From contig JACCQI010000002.1 in the NCBI GenBank assembly GCA_015709315.1, positions 1 through 64,000 of the forward strand: DNA of 64,000 nucleotides, written 5' to 3'. The stretch's first letter is position 1, and each line of letters starts with the position of its first letter. Position numbers and translations under genes: made by a program. Of the stretch, positions 34,314 through 43,496 are shown piece after piece. The notes beneath the pieces are model-generated. The model was not told where the DNA came from. It did not search any database and saw only the letters and a list, made by a program, of their open reading frames with translations. Origin of the DNA: Desulfovibrionaceae bacterium. Lineage in GTDB: Bacteria > Desulfobacterota > Desulfovibrionia > Desulfovibrionales > Desulfovibrionaceae.

Positions 34314-34649
34314 ATGAGTTACGATATCCGGCTGGCAAAGCTGGTCAGCGGCGAAATGATCGTCGGCAAATACGACGGCGTGGGCCGCAAGTTCGACGAC
34401 CCCGCCACCATCCAGGCCATGCCCACCCAGCAGGGCACCCAGATGGTCCTTTTGCCCTACGGCTACCCCTTCGACCAGGAAATGCACGGCCAGATCTCCC
34501 TGGACCACGTCATTTTCGAATACAAGAACTGCCCGGAAGAGCTGAAGACCAAATACATCGAGGCACTGACCAACATCTCCATGTCTTCCGGCGGCCTCGA
34601 CCTGTCCGGCCAGGGCGGCATGGGCGGCGGAGGCCTTGATCTCGGCTAG
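34314..34649 (+). CDS. Small protein with possible Sm-like fold, unknown
   Basis: The 111-residue protein starts at ATG 34314 after AAGGAGAGA. Its pattern IRLAKLVSGEMIVGKYD, then an insertion, then MVLLPYGYPF and ISLDHVIFEYKNC suggests a short beta-rich barrel like the Sm-like proteins found in some phages. The C-terminal tail is Gly-rich (QGGMGGGGLDLG). The fold is an inference; no family was recognised with certainty. It has its own promoter and terminator and is monocistronic. Confidence 0.6.
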   Translation: MSYDIRLAKLVSGEMIVGKYDGVGRKFDDPATIQAMPTQQGTQMVLLPYGYPFDQEMHGQISLDHVIFEYKNCPEELKTKYIEALTNISMSSGGLDLSGQGGMGGGGLDLG

Positions 34650-34674
34650 TCGCCAACCGTGAAAACTGCTATGC

Positions 34675-34712
34675 AAACGGGGCTGGTTCAACGGAGCCAT
34701 CCCCGTTTTTTA
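34675..34712 (+). terminator. Intrinsic terminator
   Basis: AAACGGGG (34675-34682) pairs with CCCCGTTT (34701-34708) and is followed by a T run. It lies 26 nt after the Sm-like gene. Confidence 0.75.
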
Positions 34713-34726
34713 TTGAGACGCAGCGC

Positions 34727-37252
34727 ATGAAAGAGCTTCTCCCGATCCTCCCCCGTCCTTCCCGCTACCTGGGCAGCGAATGGGGCGTCACCGTCAAGGA
34801 CCCGGCAACGGTTTCCGTTCGGTGCGCCCTGGCCTTTCCGGACATGTACGAGGTGGGCATGTCCTACCTGGGGCAGAAAATCCTCTACAGGGCGGTCAAC
34901 GCGCATCCCCGATTCTGGGCCGAGCGCGTGTTCACCCCCTGCGAGGAGACCGCCGCCATCCTCCGCGAACGCGGCACGACCCTGGCCACCCTTGAGTCGG
35001 ACACCCCGCTCTCGGCCATGGACGCCGTGGCCTTCAGCCTGACCCACGAGCTGTGCTACACCAACGTGCTGTACATGCTCGACCTGGCGGGCATCCCCTT
35101 CCGGTCAAGCGACCGGGACGAAAGCCACCCCCTGGTCATCGCGGGCGGCGGCGTGACCTTCAACGCCGAGCCGGTGGCCCCGTTCTTCGACGCCATGGTC
35201 CTGGGCGACGGCGAGGAAACCCTGCCCGCCATTCTCGACGCCATCGGCATCGCCCGCACGGACGGCCTGTCCCGCGCCGAGCTGCTCGACCGGCTGACCG
35301 CCATCCCCGGCATGTACGTGCCCTCCCTGTTCGAGGACCAGGGCCCGGGCCGGGCGCTCAAGCCGCTCAAGCAAGGCTACGAGACCGTGGAAAAGGCCGT
35401 GGTGGACGACCTGAACAGGACATGCTTCCCCACGGACCAGCCCATCCCCTTCAATGCGGTCCACGACCGGTTGACGCTGGAAATAGCCCGCGGCTGCACG
35501 CGCGGCTGCCGCTTCTGCCAGGCGGGCATGATCTACCGCCCAGTGCGCGAACGCTCCCTGGACGAGCTGGACCGCCTCCTGTCCGAGGGGCTGAAGGAGA
35601 CCGGCTACGAGGAAACCTCCATGCTCTCCCTGTCCACGGGCGACTTTTCCGGCCTGGACACCCTGTTCACCCGCAGCTTCGACAAATGCGCGGCCGAGCA
35701 GATCGCCATTTCCCTGCCCTCGCTCAGGGTGGGTTCCCTGTCCGCGCCCATCATGGAGCGCATCTCGTCCATCCGGCGCACCGGCGCGACCCTGGCCCCG
35801 GAGGCGGGCAGCCAGCGCCTGCGCGACGTGATCAACAAGGGCATCACCGAGGAAGGGCTGATGGAACACGTCCGGCTCCTGTTCGACAACGGCTGGCAGG
35901 GCGTGAAGCTCTATTTCATGATCGGCCTGCCCACCGAAACGGACGAGGACCTGGACGCCATCCTGAACCTCTGCCTCAAGGTCCGCGACGCGGCCGGTCC
36001 GCACATAAAGCGGCTCCAGGTCTCGGCCGCGGTGTCGCCCTTCGTGCCCAAGCCCCAGACCCCGTTCCAGTGGGAGCCGCAGATCCCCTATGAGGAAATC
36101 ATCCGGCGGGTGCGTTACCTGCGCGACATCTTCCGGCCCCACAAGCGGGTCAGCATCAAATACCACGAGCCGGAAATGACCTCGCTGGAAGGCGTGTTCT
36201 CGCGCGGCGACCGGCGGCTGGCCCCGGTGGTGGAACGCGCCTACGCCAAGGGCGCGCTCTTTTCCTCGTGGAAGGACCACCTCCGGCTCGATCCCTACCG
36301 GGAAGCCATGGAGGAACTGGGGCTTTCCTGGGACGAATACACCGGCCCGCGCGACCCGGAAGCCCCCCTGCCCTGGGACCATCTTTCCTGCGGCCTGACC
36401 AAGCGCTTTCTCCGCACCGAACGCGACCGCGCCCTGGGCGGCAAGATCACGGGCGACTGCCGGTACGGCGCCTGCCGCAACTGCGGGGTGTGCGAATTCA
36501 ACGGCCACGTCTCGACCCTCAAGACGCAAAAAGACGCCAAGGACATCCGGCCCAAGCTGGTTTTTCCGCAGCGAGACCAGGAAGGCGAACAGCCGCCCTA
36601 TTCCGTGGACAAGCCTGACCTGACCGTCAAGGGTTCCCACTTCCGCCTCTGGTTCGAGAAGGACGGCCCGGCCGCCTTCCTGAGCCAGCTTGAGCTTCAG
36701 GCCGTGTTCGAGCGCGCCTTCCGCCGGGCCGAACTGCCCCTGGCCTTTTCTGCCGGGTTCCACCCCATGCCGAGGCTCTCCTTCGGCAAGGCCCTGCCCG
36801 TGGGCGTGGAAAGCCGGGCAGAATGGATCAACGTCTTTTTCCGCGAGGACTTCGATCCCGAGGACGTGGTTGCGCGGCTGGCCCCGGTCATGCCCCTGGG
36901 CCTCAGGCCCTTCAGGGCGGACCGCCTGTCCATGGGCAAGAAACAGCCCCAGTCCGTGGAGGAAATCTTCGAACTTTCCTTTGCCTCGGACCATGAAAAA
37001 CGGCTCGGCCAGTGGCGGGCGTTCATGGACAGCGGGCAATGGGTCATCGAAAAAAAGACCAAGAAGGGCAAGCCCAAACAGGTGGACATCCGGCCCGTGG
37101 TCCGCGAGATGCGCGAGGACGGCGAAAAGCTGACCCTGGTCCTGGATTGGCGGGAGCAGTACATGAGTCCGCTCGTCCTGTGCCGGAAAGCGATGGAGGG
37201 CGCGGACCTGCTCGACTTCAAGCTGGTCAAGACCGCCCAGGTATTCGAATAG
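34727..37252 (+). CDS. TIGR03960 radical SAM protein fused to DUF2344 (TIGR03936) domain
   Basis: The 841-residue protein has an N-terminal B12-binding-like domain, then a radical SAM domain with the [4Fe-4S] motif CTRGCRFC from residue 257. A C-terminal DUF2344 domain (TIGR03936) follows from about residue 640. This two-part layout is the known TIGR03960-TIGR03936 family, present in many anaerobes, with unknown function. In many genomes the two parts are separate genes; here they are fused. Start ATG at 34727 follows a terminator directly. Confidence 0.85.
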   Translation: MKELLPILPRPSRYLGSEWGVTVKDPATVSVRCALAFPDMYEVGMSYLGQKILYRAVNAHPRFWAERVFTPCEETAAILRERGTTLATLESDTPLSAMDAVAFSLTHELCYTNVLYMLDLAGIPFRSSDRDESHPLVIAGGGVTFNAEPVAPFFDAMVLGDGEETLPAILDAIGIARTDGLSRAELLDRLTAIPGMYVPSLFEDQGPGRALKPLKQGYETVEKAVVDDLNRTCFPTDQPIPFNAVHDRLTLEIARGCTRGCRFCQAGMIYRPVRERSLDELDRLLSEGLKETGYEETSMLSLSTGDFSGLDTLFTRSFDKCAAEQIAISLPSLRVGSLSAPIMERISSIRRTGATLAPEAGSQRLRDVINKGITEEGLMEHVRLLFDNGWQGVKLYFMIGLPTETDEDLDAILNLCLKVRDAAGPHIKRLQVSAAVSPFVPKPQTPFQWEPQIPYEEIIRRVRYLRDIFRPHKRVSIKYHEPEMTSLEGVFSRGDRRLAPVVERAYAKGALFSSWKDHLRLDPYREAMEELGLSWDEYTGPRDPEAPLPWDHLSCGLTKRFLRTERDRALGGKITGDCRYGACRNCGVCEFNGHVSTLKTQKDAKDIRPKLVFPQRDQEGEQPPYSVDKPDLTVKGSHFRLWFEKDGPAAFLSQLELQAVFERAFRRAELPLAFSAGFHPMPRLSFGKALPVGVESRAEWINVFFREDFDPEDVVARLAPVMPLGLRPFRADRLSMGKKQPQSVEEIFELSFASDHEKRLGQWRAFMDSGQWVIEKKTKKGKPKQVDIRPVVREMREDGEKLTLVLDWREQYMSPLVLCRKAMEGADLLDFKLVKTAQVFE

Positions 37253-37258
37253 GCGGGG

Positions 37259-38100
37259 CTACTTGGCGTTGAGGATGGCCCCCTGCTCGACGCCGGCGCG
37301 TTGGTTGACCATCTCGGCCACGTGCTGGAAGCGGTCGTTGACCTTGGCGAACAGGCGCACGTCCGCCCCGAAGCCCGGCCCCAAGGCCCGCACCCGGCGG
37401 TCGAACTCCGCCGTGGCCATTTCGTACAGCCGTGCGTCCAGCCGGTTGTGCTCCACGATCACGTCCACCTCGGCCTGCGTCACCATCCGGTCAACGTTCA
37501 CGGCCCGCACGTTCCGCCGCTCGTAGAATATCTCGCGCAGCCCCACGGTCCGGGCGAGCATGAGCAGGCTCTCGTCGAACCGCTCCAGGATGCAGAAGCA
37601 GGCAAACCGTTCCGACAGATGGCGCCAGGCCGCCTCGAGCCGTTCGCCGGGCGTCCGGACGGCGGTGCCGCACAGGGAACTGGTCATGCCGTCGCATCCG
37701 CGCCGCCGCATCCGCGCCGCCGCAACACACCAACATCACTGGTTACATAATCCGTGAGCGTGACCTTGTTTTCGTTAAGATATTTATGGAGATGGCTCTT
37801 GAGCCACCGCTTCAGGTAGAAATACTCCGAAATGACGCGCAGTACCGGGTCGCGCAGGAAAGTAAACGCCCGCAGGGGTACCGGCCCGTCGAAAATCTCC
37901 CCGAAATCCCGGACGAAGATGTGCCCGCGCACCAGCACGTACTCCCGGAGCCGGTCGTAGGTCAGGTCCCGGACCGCGCGGTACTGCTCTTCCGTGTACA
38001 GGTCGAGGACGGCGTCCAGCGCGAAATTGGCGTCAAGAACCGCGTTGAGCGTGGTCCCGGCGGTCTTGGGGATGTGCAGGAAAAACAGGGGCGATGCCAT
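37259..38100 (-). pseudogene. Sulfotransferase-family gene frameshifted by a 14-bp tandem duplication
   Basis: Two overlapping frames encode one protein. From ATG 38100 (after GGAGC) the first frame has the 5'-phosphosulfate-binding motif FFLHIPKTAGTT and the 3'-phosphate motif FTFLRDPVLRVISEY, then runs into a 14-bp unit (CATCCGCGCCGCCG on the plus strand) present twice at 37695-37722. This shifts the frame and gives a stop at 37684. The second frame continues with CDGMTSSLCG and a C-terminal half typical of the family to 37259. Removing one repeat unit restores a single frame of 275 residues exactly. It is either inactivated or phase-variable. The family transfers sulfate from PAPS to carbohydrates or proteins. 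Confidence 0.85.
37693..37724. repeat. 14-bp direct tandem repeat inside the sulfotransferase gene
   Basis: Two perfect copies of a 14-bp unit lie end to end at 37695-37708 and 37709-37722; the periodic tract extends 2 nt on each side. Fourteen is not a multiple of three, so copy number sets the reading frame. Confidence 0.95.
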
Positions 38101-38172
38101 GGGTGCTCCGAACATTGTTGCGACAATCACCTCACCCATCGTCACATTTCGCCATTGTGTTTAGGCGGCCGA

Positions 38173-38595
38173 TCAAAAAAGCAGGCCCGACTCCCCGCCC
38201 ACCACCACATGCACGGTGCGGTAGACGTCCTCCCGGCCTCCGGCGGCGGGCCGCATCTTCACGTTCACGTCGCTCGCGCCGTCGGCCAGGGCGGTGAACA
38301 GGTAGCGGATGCGCGGCCCGCCGTCCGCATCGTAGGCCAGGTACCGCTCCATGCGGAACATGGCCGGGTCGAAGGAGGCACCGGAAACCCGGTAGCCGGA
38401 GGCCACGGGTTCCGGCACGTCCAGGGCGAAGATTTCTCCCCTTTCCACCACGATTTCAGCCTGATATTCGTCGTCCAGGGAAACAATTTCCGACACGTCC
38501 AGCCCGGCGTCTGGAGAATAACCTCCGAAACATCCGGACAAAGTCAGAATAAAAATCGACAAAAGAGCAAAATTATTAATTTTTATGAACATCAT
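38173..38595 (-). CDS. Small putative lipoprotein, unknown
   Basis: The 140-residue protein has a lipoprotein signal peptide with lipobox cysteine 22 (LTLSGC). The mature part is about 118 residues, beta-rich, with an Ig-like pattern (VSLDDEYQAEIVVERGEIFALDVPE, shown as a short stretch; then VYRTVHVVV). It starts at tandem ATG codons; the second (38592) has better ribosome-site spacing (GGAAGA). No family is recognised. It is divergent from the peptide transporter. Confidence 0.6.
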   Translation of the reverse strand: MMFIKINNFALLSIFILTLSGCFGGYSPDAGLDVSEIVSLDDEYQAEIVVERGEIFALDVPEPVASGYRVSGASFDPAMFRMERYLAYDADGGPRIRYLFTALADGASDVNVKMRPAAGGREDVYRTVHVVVGGESGLLF

Positions 38596-38633
38596 TCTCT
38601 TCCATGTACATGTTCAATGAAAACATTCCACTA

Positions 38634-38662
38634 TTGTTAAATCAAGATGAAAGGTGTATAAC
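38634..38662 (+). promoter_or_regulatory. Promoter of the dpp operon
   Basis: TTGTTA (38634-38639) and TATAAC (38657-38662) are spaced 17 nt. The roughly 155-nt leader that follows contains a stem (TCCATCCG with CGGATGGA, near 38738-38760) that could affect translation. Consensus-based prediction. Confidence 0.5.
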
Positions 38663-38821
38663 TCGCATGTTTTAGTCCGCCCTTGCTTACGCCCTTAAAC
38701 GGGATGCATGCAACCCTGCATGAGCACGGTTCGGATTCATCCATCCGTCGCTGCGGATGGAGGAGAGGTTTGGTACGCGCCATCTCTGGTGCAACTGGTC
38801 AAATTATATGGAGGAATGAAA

Positions 38822-40447
38822 ATGAAACTGTCGACGTTCAAGTCCGCCGGCAAATTACCCCTGCTATTGCTCATCCTGCTCGTTTCCGCCCTGCTTCTGG
38901 TCGGTTGTGGCGGAGAGGAAAAGAAGGAGCCTGCCGAAAAAGCCGCCGCCCCCGAGGCACCCGCCAAGATCACCCTGAAACTCGCCATGGATGCCGACCC
39001 GGTCTCCCTGGACCCCCATGTCCAGCTGTCCGGCGGCATGCTGCAGTTCTCCCATATGGTCTTCGACTCCCTGGTCCGCTACGACCAGGATATGAATTTC
39101 GTGCCGCGTCTCGCCGAGAAGTGGGAACGCATCGACGACCTGACCATGCGCTTCCACCTGCGCAAGGGCGTCAAGTTCCACTCCGGCAACGACTTCACCG
39201 CCGACGACGTCGTCTTCACCGTCGACCGCCTGAAGAAGTCCGAAGACTACAAGGGCCTGTTCGAGCCCTTCGTCGGCGCCAAGGCCGTGGACGCCCACAC
39301 CGTGGACCTGATCACCAAGAAGCCCTACGGCCTGGTGCTCAACATGGCCACCTACGTCTTCCCCATGGACAGCAAGTTCTACTCCGGCACCGACGACAAG
39401 GGCAAGGCCAAGGACACGATCGTCAAGACCGACTACTCCTTTGCCAACGAGAACGAATCCGGCACCGGCCCGTTCATGGTGACCCACCGCGAGCAGGGCG
39501 TAAAGACCGTCTTCACCCGCTTCGCCGACTACTGGGACAAGACCGGCAATGTCGAGGAAATCGTCCTCTCGCCCATCAAGAACGACGCCACCCGCGTGGC
39601 CGCCCTGCTGTCCGGCGACGTGGACTTCATCATGCCCGTTCCCCCGCAGGACCTGGAACGCATCGATTCCACCGAAGGCCTGAAGCTGGTCACCATGTCC
39701 GGCTCCCGCATCATCACCTTCCAGCTCAACCAGAAGCGCAACCCGGCCCTGGCCGACACCAAGGTCCGCCTGGCCATGGCCTACGCCTATGACAACAACG
39801 GCGTTGTCGAAAAAATCATGAAGGGCTTCGCCACCGCCGCCGGCCAGATGTCCCCCAAGGGCTACGTCGGCCACAACGAGGCGCTGGCCCCCCGTTACGA
39901 CCTCGAAAAAGCCAAGGCCCTGATGGCCGAATCCGGCTATCCCGACGGCTTCGAAGCGACCATGATCGCCCCGAACAACCGCTACGTGAACGACGAGAAG
40001 ATCGCCGAGGCGTTCGTCTCCATGATGTCCAAGATCGGCATCAAGATCTCGCTGAAGACCATGCCCAAGGCCCAGTACTGGGATGAGTTCGACGCCCAGG
40101 CCGCCGACATCCAGCTGATCGGCTGGCACTCCGACACCGAGGACTCCGGCAACTTCTACGAGTTCCTGTCCATGTGCCGCAACACCGAGACCGGCTACGG
40201 CCAGTACAACTCCGGCAACTACTGCAACGCCAAGGTCGACGAACTGACCCTGGCCGCCCAGACCGAGACCGATCCGGCCAAACGCGCCGCCGACTGTCAG
40301 GAAGTCGAGAAGATCCAGTACGACGAAGCCGGCTTCATCCCGCTGCACTGGCAGAACCTGTCTTGGGCTTCCAAGGCCAACATGAACACCGAAGAAGTCG
40401 TGAACGTCATGAACTTCCCGTACTTCGGAGACATGGTCGTCAAATAG
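38822..40447 (+). CDS. Dipeptide/oligopeptide ABC transporter substrate-binding lipoprotein
   Basis: The 541-residue SBP_bac_5 family protein starts at ATG 38822, with GGAGGA spaced 6 nt upstream. It has a lipoprotein signal with lipobox cysteine 29 (LLVGC), a Lys/Glu-rich linker, and the family segments DPVSLDPHVQ and AQIQ-like core. The family binds di- or oligopeptides, or nickel in some members; specificity is not readable from sequence here. It is first in a five-gene operon (permease, permease, ATPase, ATPase) and is followed by a strong hairpin that can reduce expression of the downstream genes. Confidence 0.9.
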   Translation: MKLSTFKSAGKLPLLLLILLVSALLLVGCGGEEKKEPAEKAAAPEAPAKITLKLAMDADPVSLDPHVQLSGGMLQFSHMVFDSLVRYDQDMNFVPRLAEKWERIDDLTMRFHLRKGVKFHSGNDFTADDVVFTVDRLKKSEDYKGLFEPFVGAKAVDAHTVDLITKKPYGLVLNMATYVFPMDSKFYSGTDDKGKAKDTIVKTDYSFANENESGTGPFMVTHREQGVKTVFTRFADYWDKTGNVEEIVLSPIKNDATRVAALLSGDVDFIMPVPPQDLERIDSTEGLKLVTMSGSRIITFQLNQKRNPALADTKVRLAMAYAYDNNGVVEKIMKGFATAAGQMSPKGYVGHNEALAPRYDLEKAKALMAESGYPDGFEATMIAPNNRYVNDEKIAEAFVSMMSKIGIKISLKTMPKAQYWDEFDAQAADIQLIGWHSDTEDSGNFYEFLSMCRNTETGYGQYNSGNYCNAKVDELTLAAQTETDPAKRAADCQEVEKIQYDEAGFIPLHWQNLSWASKANMNTEEVVNVMNFPYFGDMVVK

Positions 40448-40483
40448 GGCAATCACCACTTGCCTTGAACGCAAAATACCAAT

Positions 40484-40520
40484 AAAGGGGAATCCCGGCC
40501 TTGGCCGGGGTTCCCCTTTC
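40484..40520 (+). terminator. Hairpin between the binding protein and permease genes
   Basis: AAAGGGGAA-CCCGGCC pairs with GGCCGGG-TTCCCCTTT around a 2-nt loop, about 37 nt after the binding-protein stop. Partial termination here would give more binding protein than permease, a common arrangement in ABC operons. Confidence 0.7.
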
Positions 40521-40622
40521 ACCTCAACGAGCGGCGAATGACGCTCGAAGACATACTATCTATATACCCAACACGGAACGACGGTTCCGTTCCCAGAGAA
40601 ACTCAACCGCCATCGAGTCGAC

Positions 40623-41600
40623 ATGTTTGCATTTACCGTAAAGCGAATCCTCCAGGCCGTGATCGTCATGCTGATCATCAGCTTCATAGGATTCGCCATC
40701 AAGCACAATTTCGGCGACCCGGTCCGCGATCTCGTGGGCCAGCGCGTCACCCCGGCCGAACGGGCGCAGATCAGGGAGCGCCTCGGCCTCAACGACCCTT
40801 TCATGGTCCAATATGTCCGATTCCTGGGCAATGCCGTACAGGGTGATCTCGGCCAAAGTTATTTCTTCAAGAAACCGGCCTCCGAGGTCATCATCAAGAA
40901 GGCGCCGGCCACTCTGGAGCTGGTCTTCTGCGCGGCCCTGATCATCGTGGTCCTGTCCATCCCGCTCGGCATCTATGCCGCCATCAAACCCAAGAGCCTG
41001 TTCTCGCGCTTCGTCATGAGCGGGTCCATCGTCGGCGTGTCAATGCCCGTCTTCCTGACGGCCATTCTCCTCATCTACATCTTTTCGGTGGAACTCCACT
41101 GGCTGCCCTCCTACGGACGGGGCGAGACCGTGCGTCTCTTCGGCTGGTGGGATTCGGGACTGCTGACCCTCGACGGCCTGAAGCACCTCATCATGCCCTC
41201 CATCGCGCTTTCCTCCATCATGCTCCCGCTCTTCATCCGCCTGATCCGTTCCGAAATGATGGAAGTGCTGGAAAGCGAATACGTCAAGTATGCCTGGGCC
41301 AAGGGCATCAAGCCCCGCCGCGTCTGGCTGGTCCACGCGTTCAAGAACACCCTGCTCCCGGTCATCACCGTGGGCGGCGTGCAGCTCGGCATCATGGTGG
41401 CCTTCACCATCCTGACCGAAACGGTTTTCCAATGGCAGGGGATGGGGTCCATGTTCATCGAGTCGGTCGAGCGTTCCGACACCTCGCTGATGGTCGCCTA
41501 CCTCGTGTTCGTGGGCATCATCTTCGTGCTGGTCAACACTGCGGTCGACATCATCTACGGCCTGGTGAACCCCACGGTCCGCGTGGCAGGGAGGCAATAA
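40623..41600 (+). CDS. Peptide ABC transporter permease (DppB/OppB-like)
   Basis: The 325-residue permease has six membrane segments and the BPD_transp_1 EAA-like loop (YVKYAWAKGIKPRRVW) that contacts the ATPase. The N-terminal FAFTVKRILQAVIVMLIISFI is typical of DppB/OppB. It precedes the second permease by 1 nt. Confidence 0.9.
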   Translation: MFAFTVKRILQAVIVMLIISFIGFAIKHNFGDPVRDLVGQRVTPAERAQIRERLGLNDPFMVQYVRFLGNAVQGDLGQSYFFKKPASEVIIKKAPATLELVFCAALIIVVLSIPLGIYAAIKPKSLFSRFVMSGSIVGVSMPVFLTAILLIYIFSVELHWLPSYGRGETVRLFGWWDSGLLTLDGLKHLIMPSIALSSIMLPLFIRLIRSEMMEVLESEYVKYAWAKGIKPRRVWLVHAFKNTLLPVITVGGVQLGIMVAFTILTETVFQWQGMGSMFIESVERSDTSLMVAYLVFVGIIFVLVNTAVDIIYGLVNPTVRVAGRQ

Positions 41601-41601
41601 C

Positions 41602-42519
41602 ATGCGATCCCGCTGGCAACGATTCAAAGACTCCTACATGCTGCATAGCTTCCTGAATGACCGCGTGGCCCTGACCTGCTTCATCATCCTGGCCGTACTC
41701 ATGTTCTCGGCCTTTGCCGCCCCGATCATCGCGCCGCACGACCCCTACAACTCGTCCACCATCGACATCATGGACGCGCAGGCTCCGCCCTCCTGGTCGC
41801 ACGACGGCGATTCCGAATTCCTGCTGGGCACCGACGCCCAGGGCCGCGACATGCTCTCGACCATGCTCTACGGCATGCGCGTGTCCATCATCATCGGCAT
41901 CGGCGCTGTCTGCCTCCAGGCGTTTCTCGGCATCGTGGTGGGCCTGCTCTCCGGCTACGTCAAGCGGCTGGACAACGTCTTGATGCGCATCGCCGACGTG
42001 CAGCTCTCGTTCTCCACATACATGGTCGCCATCTTCATCGGCGCCATCGTCCAGACCGCGTTCGGCGTGGCCGGATACGAAAAGGTCGCCGTGCCGCTGA
42101 TCATCGTCATCATCGGCCTGGCCGAGTGGCCGCAGTACGCCCGTACGGTGCGCGCCTCGGTGCTGGCCGAACGCAAGAAGGAATACGTCGAAGCCGCCCG
42201 CGTCATCGGCCTTTCCAAGACGCGCATCATGTGGCGCCACATCCTGCCCAACACCCTTTCCCCGGTGCTGGTCATCTCCACGGTCCAGGTTGCCAACGCC
42301 ATCATGAGCGAAGCCGCCCTCTCCTTCCTGGGACTGGGCATGCCCGTGACCAAGCCGTCGCTCGGCTCGCTCATCACCGCCGGATTCGAGTACATCTTCT
42401 CCGGCTCCTGGTGGATCACCATCTTCCCCGGCATCCTGCTCGTCACCCTGATCCTGGTCATCAACCTGCTCGGCGACTGGGTGCGCGACTTCCTCAACCC
42501 CAAACTCTACAAGGGGTAA
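41602..42519 (+). CDS. Peptide ABC transporter permease (DppC/OppC-like)
   Basis: The 305-residue permease has an N-terminal OppC_N segment and six membrane helices. The EAA-like loop reads KKEYVEAARVIGLSKTRIMW. The segment HDPYNSSTIDIMDAQAPPSW and LLGTDAQGRDMLS are typical of OppC/DppC. It forms a heterodimeric channel with the previous gene product. Confidence 0.9.
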   Translation: MRSRWQRFKDSYMLHSFLNDRVALTCFIILAVLMFSAFAAPIIAPHDPYNSSTIDIMDAQAPPSWSHDGDSEFLLGTDAQGRDMLSTMLYGMRVSIIIGIGAVCLQAFLGIVVGLLSGYVKRLDNVLMRIADVQLSFSTYMVAIFIGAIVQTAFGVAGYEKVAVPLIIVIIGLAEWPQYARTVRASVLAERKKEYVEAARVIGLSKTRIMWRHILPNTLSPVLVISTVQVANAIMSEAALSFLGLGMPVTKPSLGSLITAGFEYIFSGSWWITIFPGILLVTLILVINLLGDWVRDFLNPKLYKG

Positions 42520-42522
42520 TCC

Positions 42523-43494
42523 GTGGACAAACTCATTGAAATAAAAGACCTCCGCGTGGACTTCGCCCTCAGGGCGGGAACCGTCCAGGCGGTGCGCGAC
42601 GTCAGCCTGACCATCAACAAAGGCGAACGGCTGGGCATTGTGGGCGAATCCGGCGCGGGCAAATCCGTGCTCGGCTTCTCGCTCATCAACCTCATCTCCA
42701 AGCCCGGCAAGATCACCGGCGGCGAGATCATCTTCAACGGCCACGACATCTCCAAGTATACCTACGAGCAGATGCGCGAAATCCGGGGCCACCACATCTC
42801 CATGATCTTCCAGGACCCCATGATGACCCTCAATCCGGTGCTGACCATCGGCACCCAGATGAAGGAAACCATCCTGGCGCACATGGACGTCAGCGAAAAG
42901 GAGGCCGAGGCGATCTGCCTGGACAAGCTCCATAAGGTCTACATTCCCTCGCCTGAAAAACGCCTCAAGCAATATCCGCACGAATTCTCCGGCGGCATGC
43001 GCCAGCGCATCGTCATCGCCATCTCGCTTTTGACCAGCCCCCAGCTGATCATCGCGGACGAGCCGACCACGGCGCTCGACGTGACCATCCAGGCCGAGAT
43101 CATGGACCTGCTGCTCGAACTCTGCGAGACCGAAAACATGGGCCTGATCCTCATCACCCACGACCTGGCCGTGGTCTCGGAAGTCACCCAGCGCATCGCC
43201 GTGCTCTACGCGGGCAAGGTGGTGGAACTCGGCCCGGCACAGGAGATCATTTCCAACCCCAAGCACCCCTACACCAAGGGATTGATCGCGGCCCTGCCGC
43301 AGATGGCCGGGGGCAAGAAACGGCTCAACCAGATACCCGGCATGATGCCGTCGCTGCTGGACATGCCCAAAGGCTGTCCCTTTGAGCCGCGCTGCACCGT
43401 GAGCCTGGGAAAATGCAAAACCGAAATCCCGGCCCTCGCCTGTCTTGACGGCGGGACCCAGGCCGCCTGTTTCATGTGCGAAGGAGGCAAGTAG
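42523..43494 (+). CDS. Peptide ABC transporter ATP-binding protein (DppD-like)
   Basis: The 323-residue ATPase starts with GTG at 42523. It has Walker A GESGAGKSVLG, signature EFSGGMRQR, Walker B LIIADEPTTALD, and the C-terminal oligopeptide/dipeptide domain with four Cys typical of OppD/DppD (CPFEPRCTVSLGKC). The Cys cluster probably binds an iron-sulfur centre as in DppD/OppD proteins. It powers import with the next ATPase. Confidence 0.92.
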   Translation: MDKLIEIKDLRVDFALRAGTVQAVRDVSLTINKGERLGIVGESGAGKSVLGFSLINLISKPGKITGGEIIFNGHDISKYTYEQMREIRGHHISMIFQDPMMTLNPVLTIGTQMKETILAHMDVSEKEAEAICLDKLHKVYIPSPEKRLKQYPHEFSGGMRQRIVIAISLLTSPQLIIADEPTTALDVTIQAEIMDLLLELCETENMGLILITHDLAVVSEVTQRIAVLYAGKVVELGPAQEIISNPKHPYTKGLIAALPQMAGGKKRLNQIPGMMPSLLDMPKGCPFEPRCTVSLGKCKTEIPALACLDGGTQAACFMCEGGK

Positions 43495-43496
43495 CC

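Noticed and set aside
37684-38145. Two separate small genes instead of one broken sulfotransferase
   Set aside because: The two frames join exactly when one 14-bp repeat unit is removed, and their motifs form one family-length protein.
38662-38821. Riboswitch in the dpp leader
   Set aside because: Stems are present but match no riboswitch pattern known to me; kept only as a note in the promoter entry.
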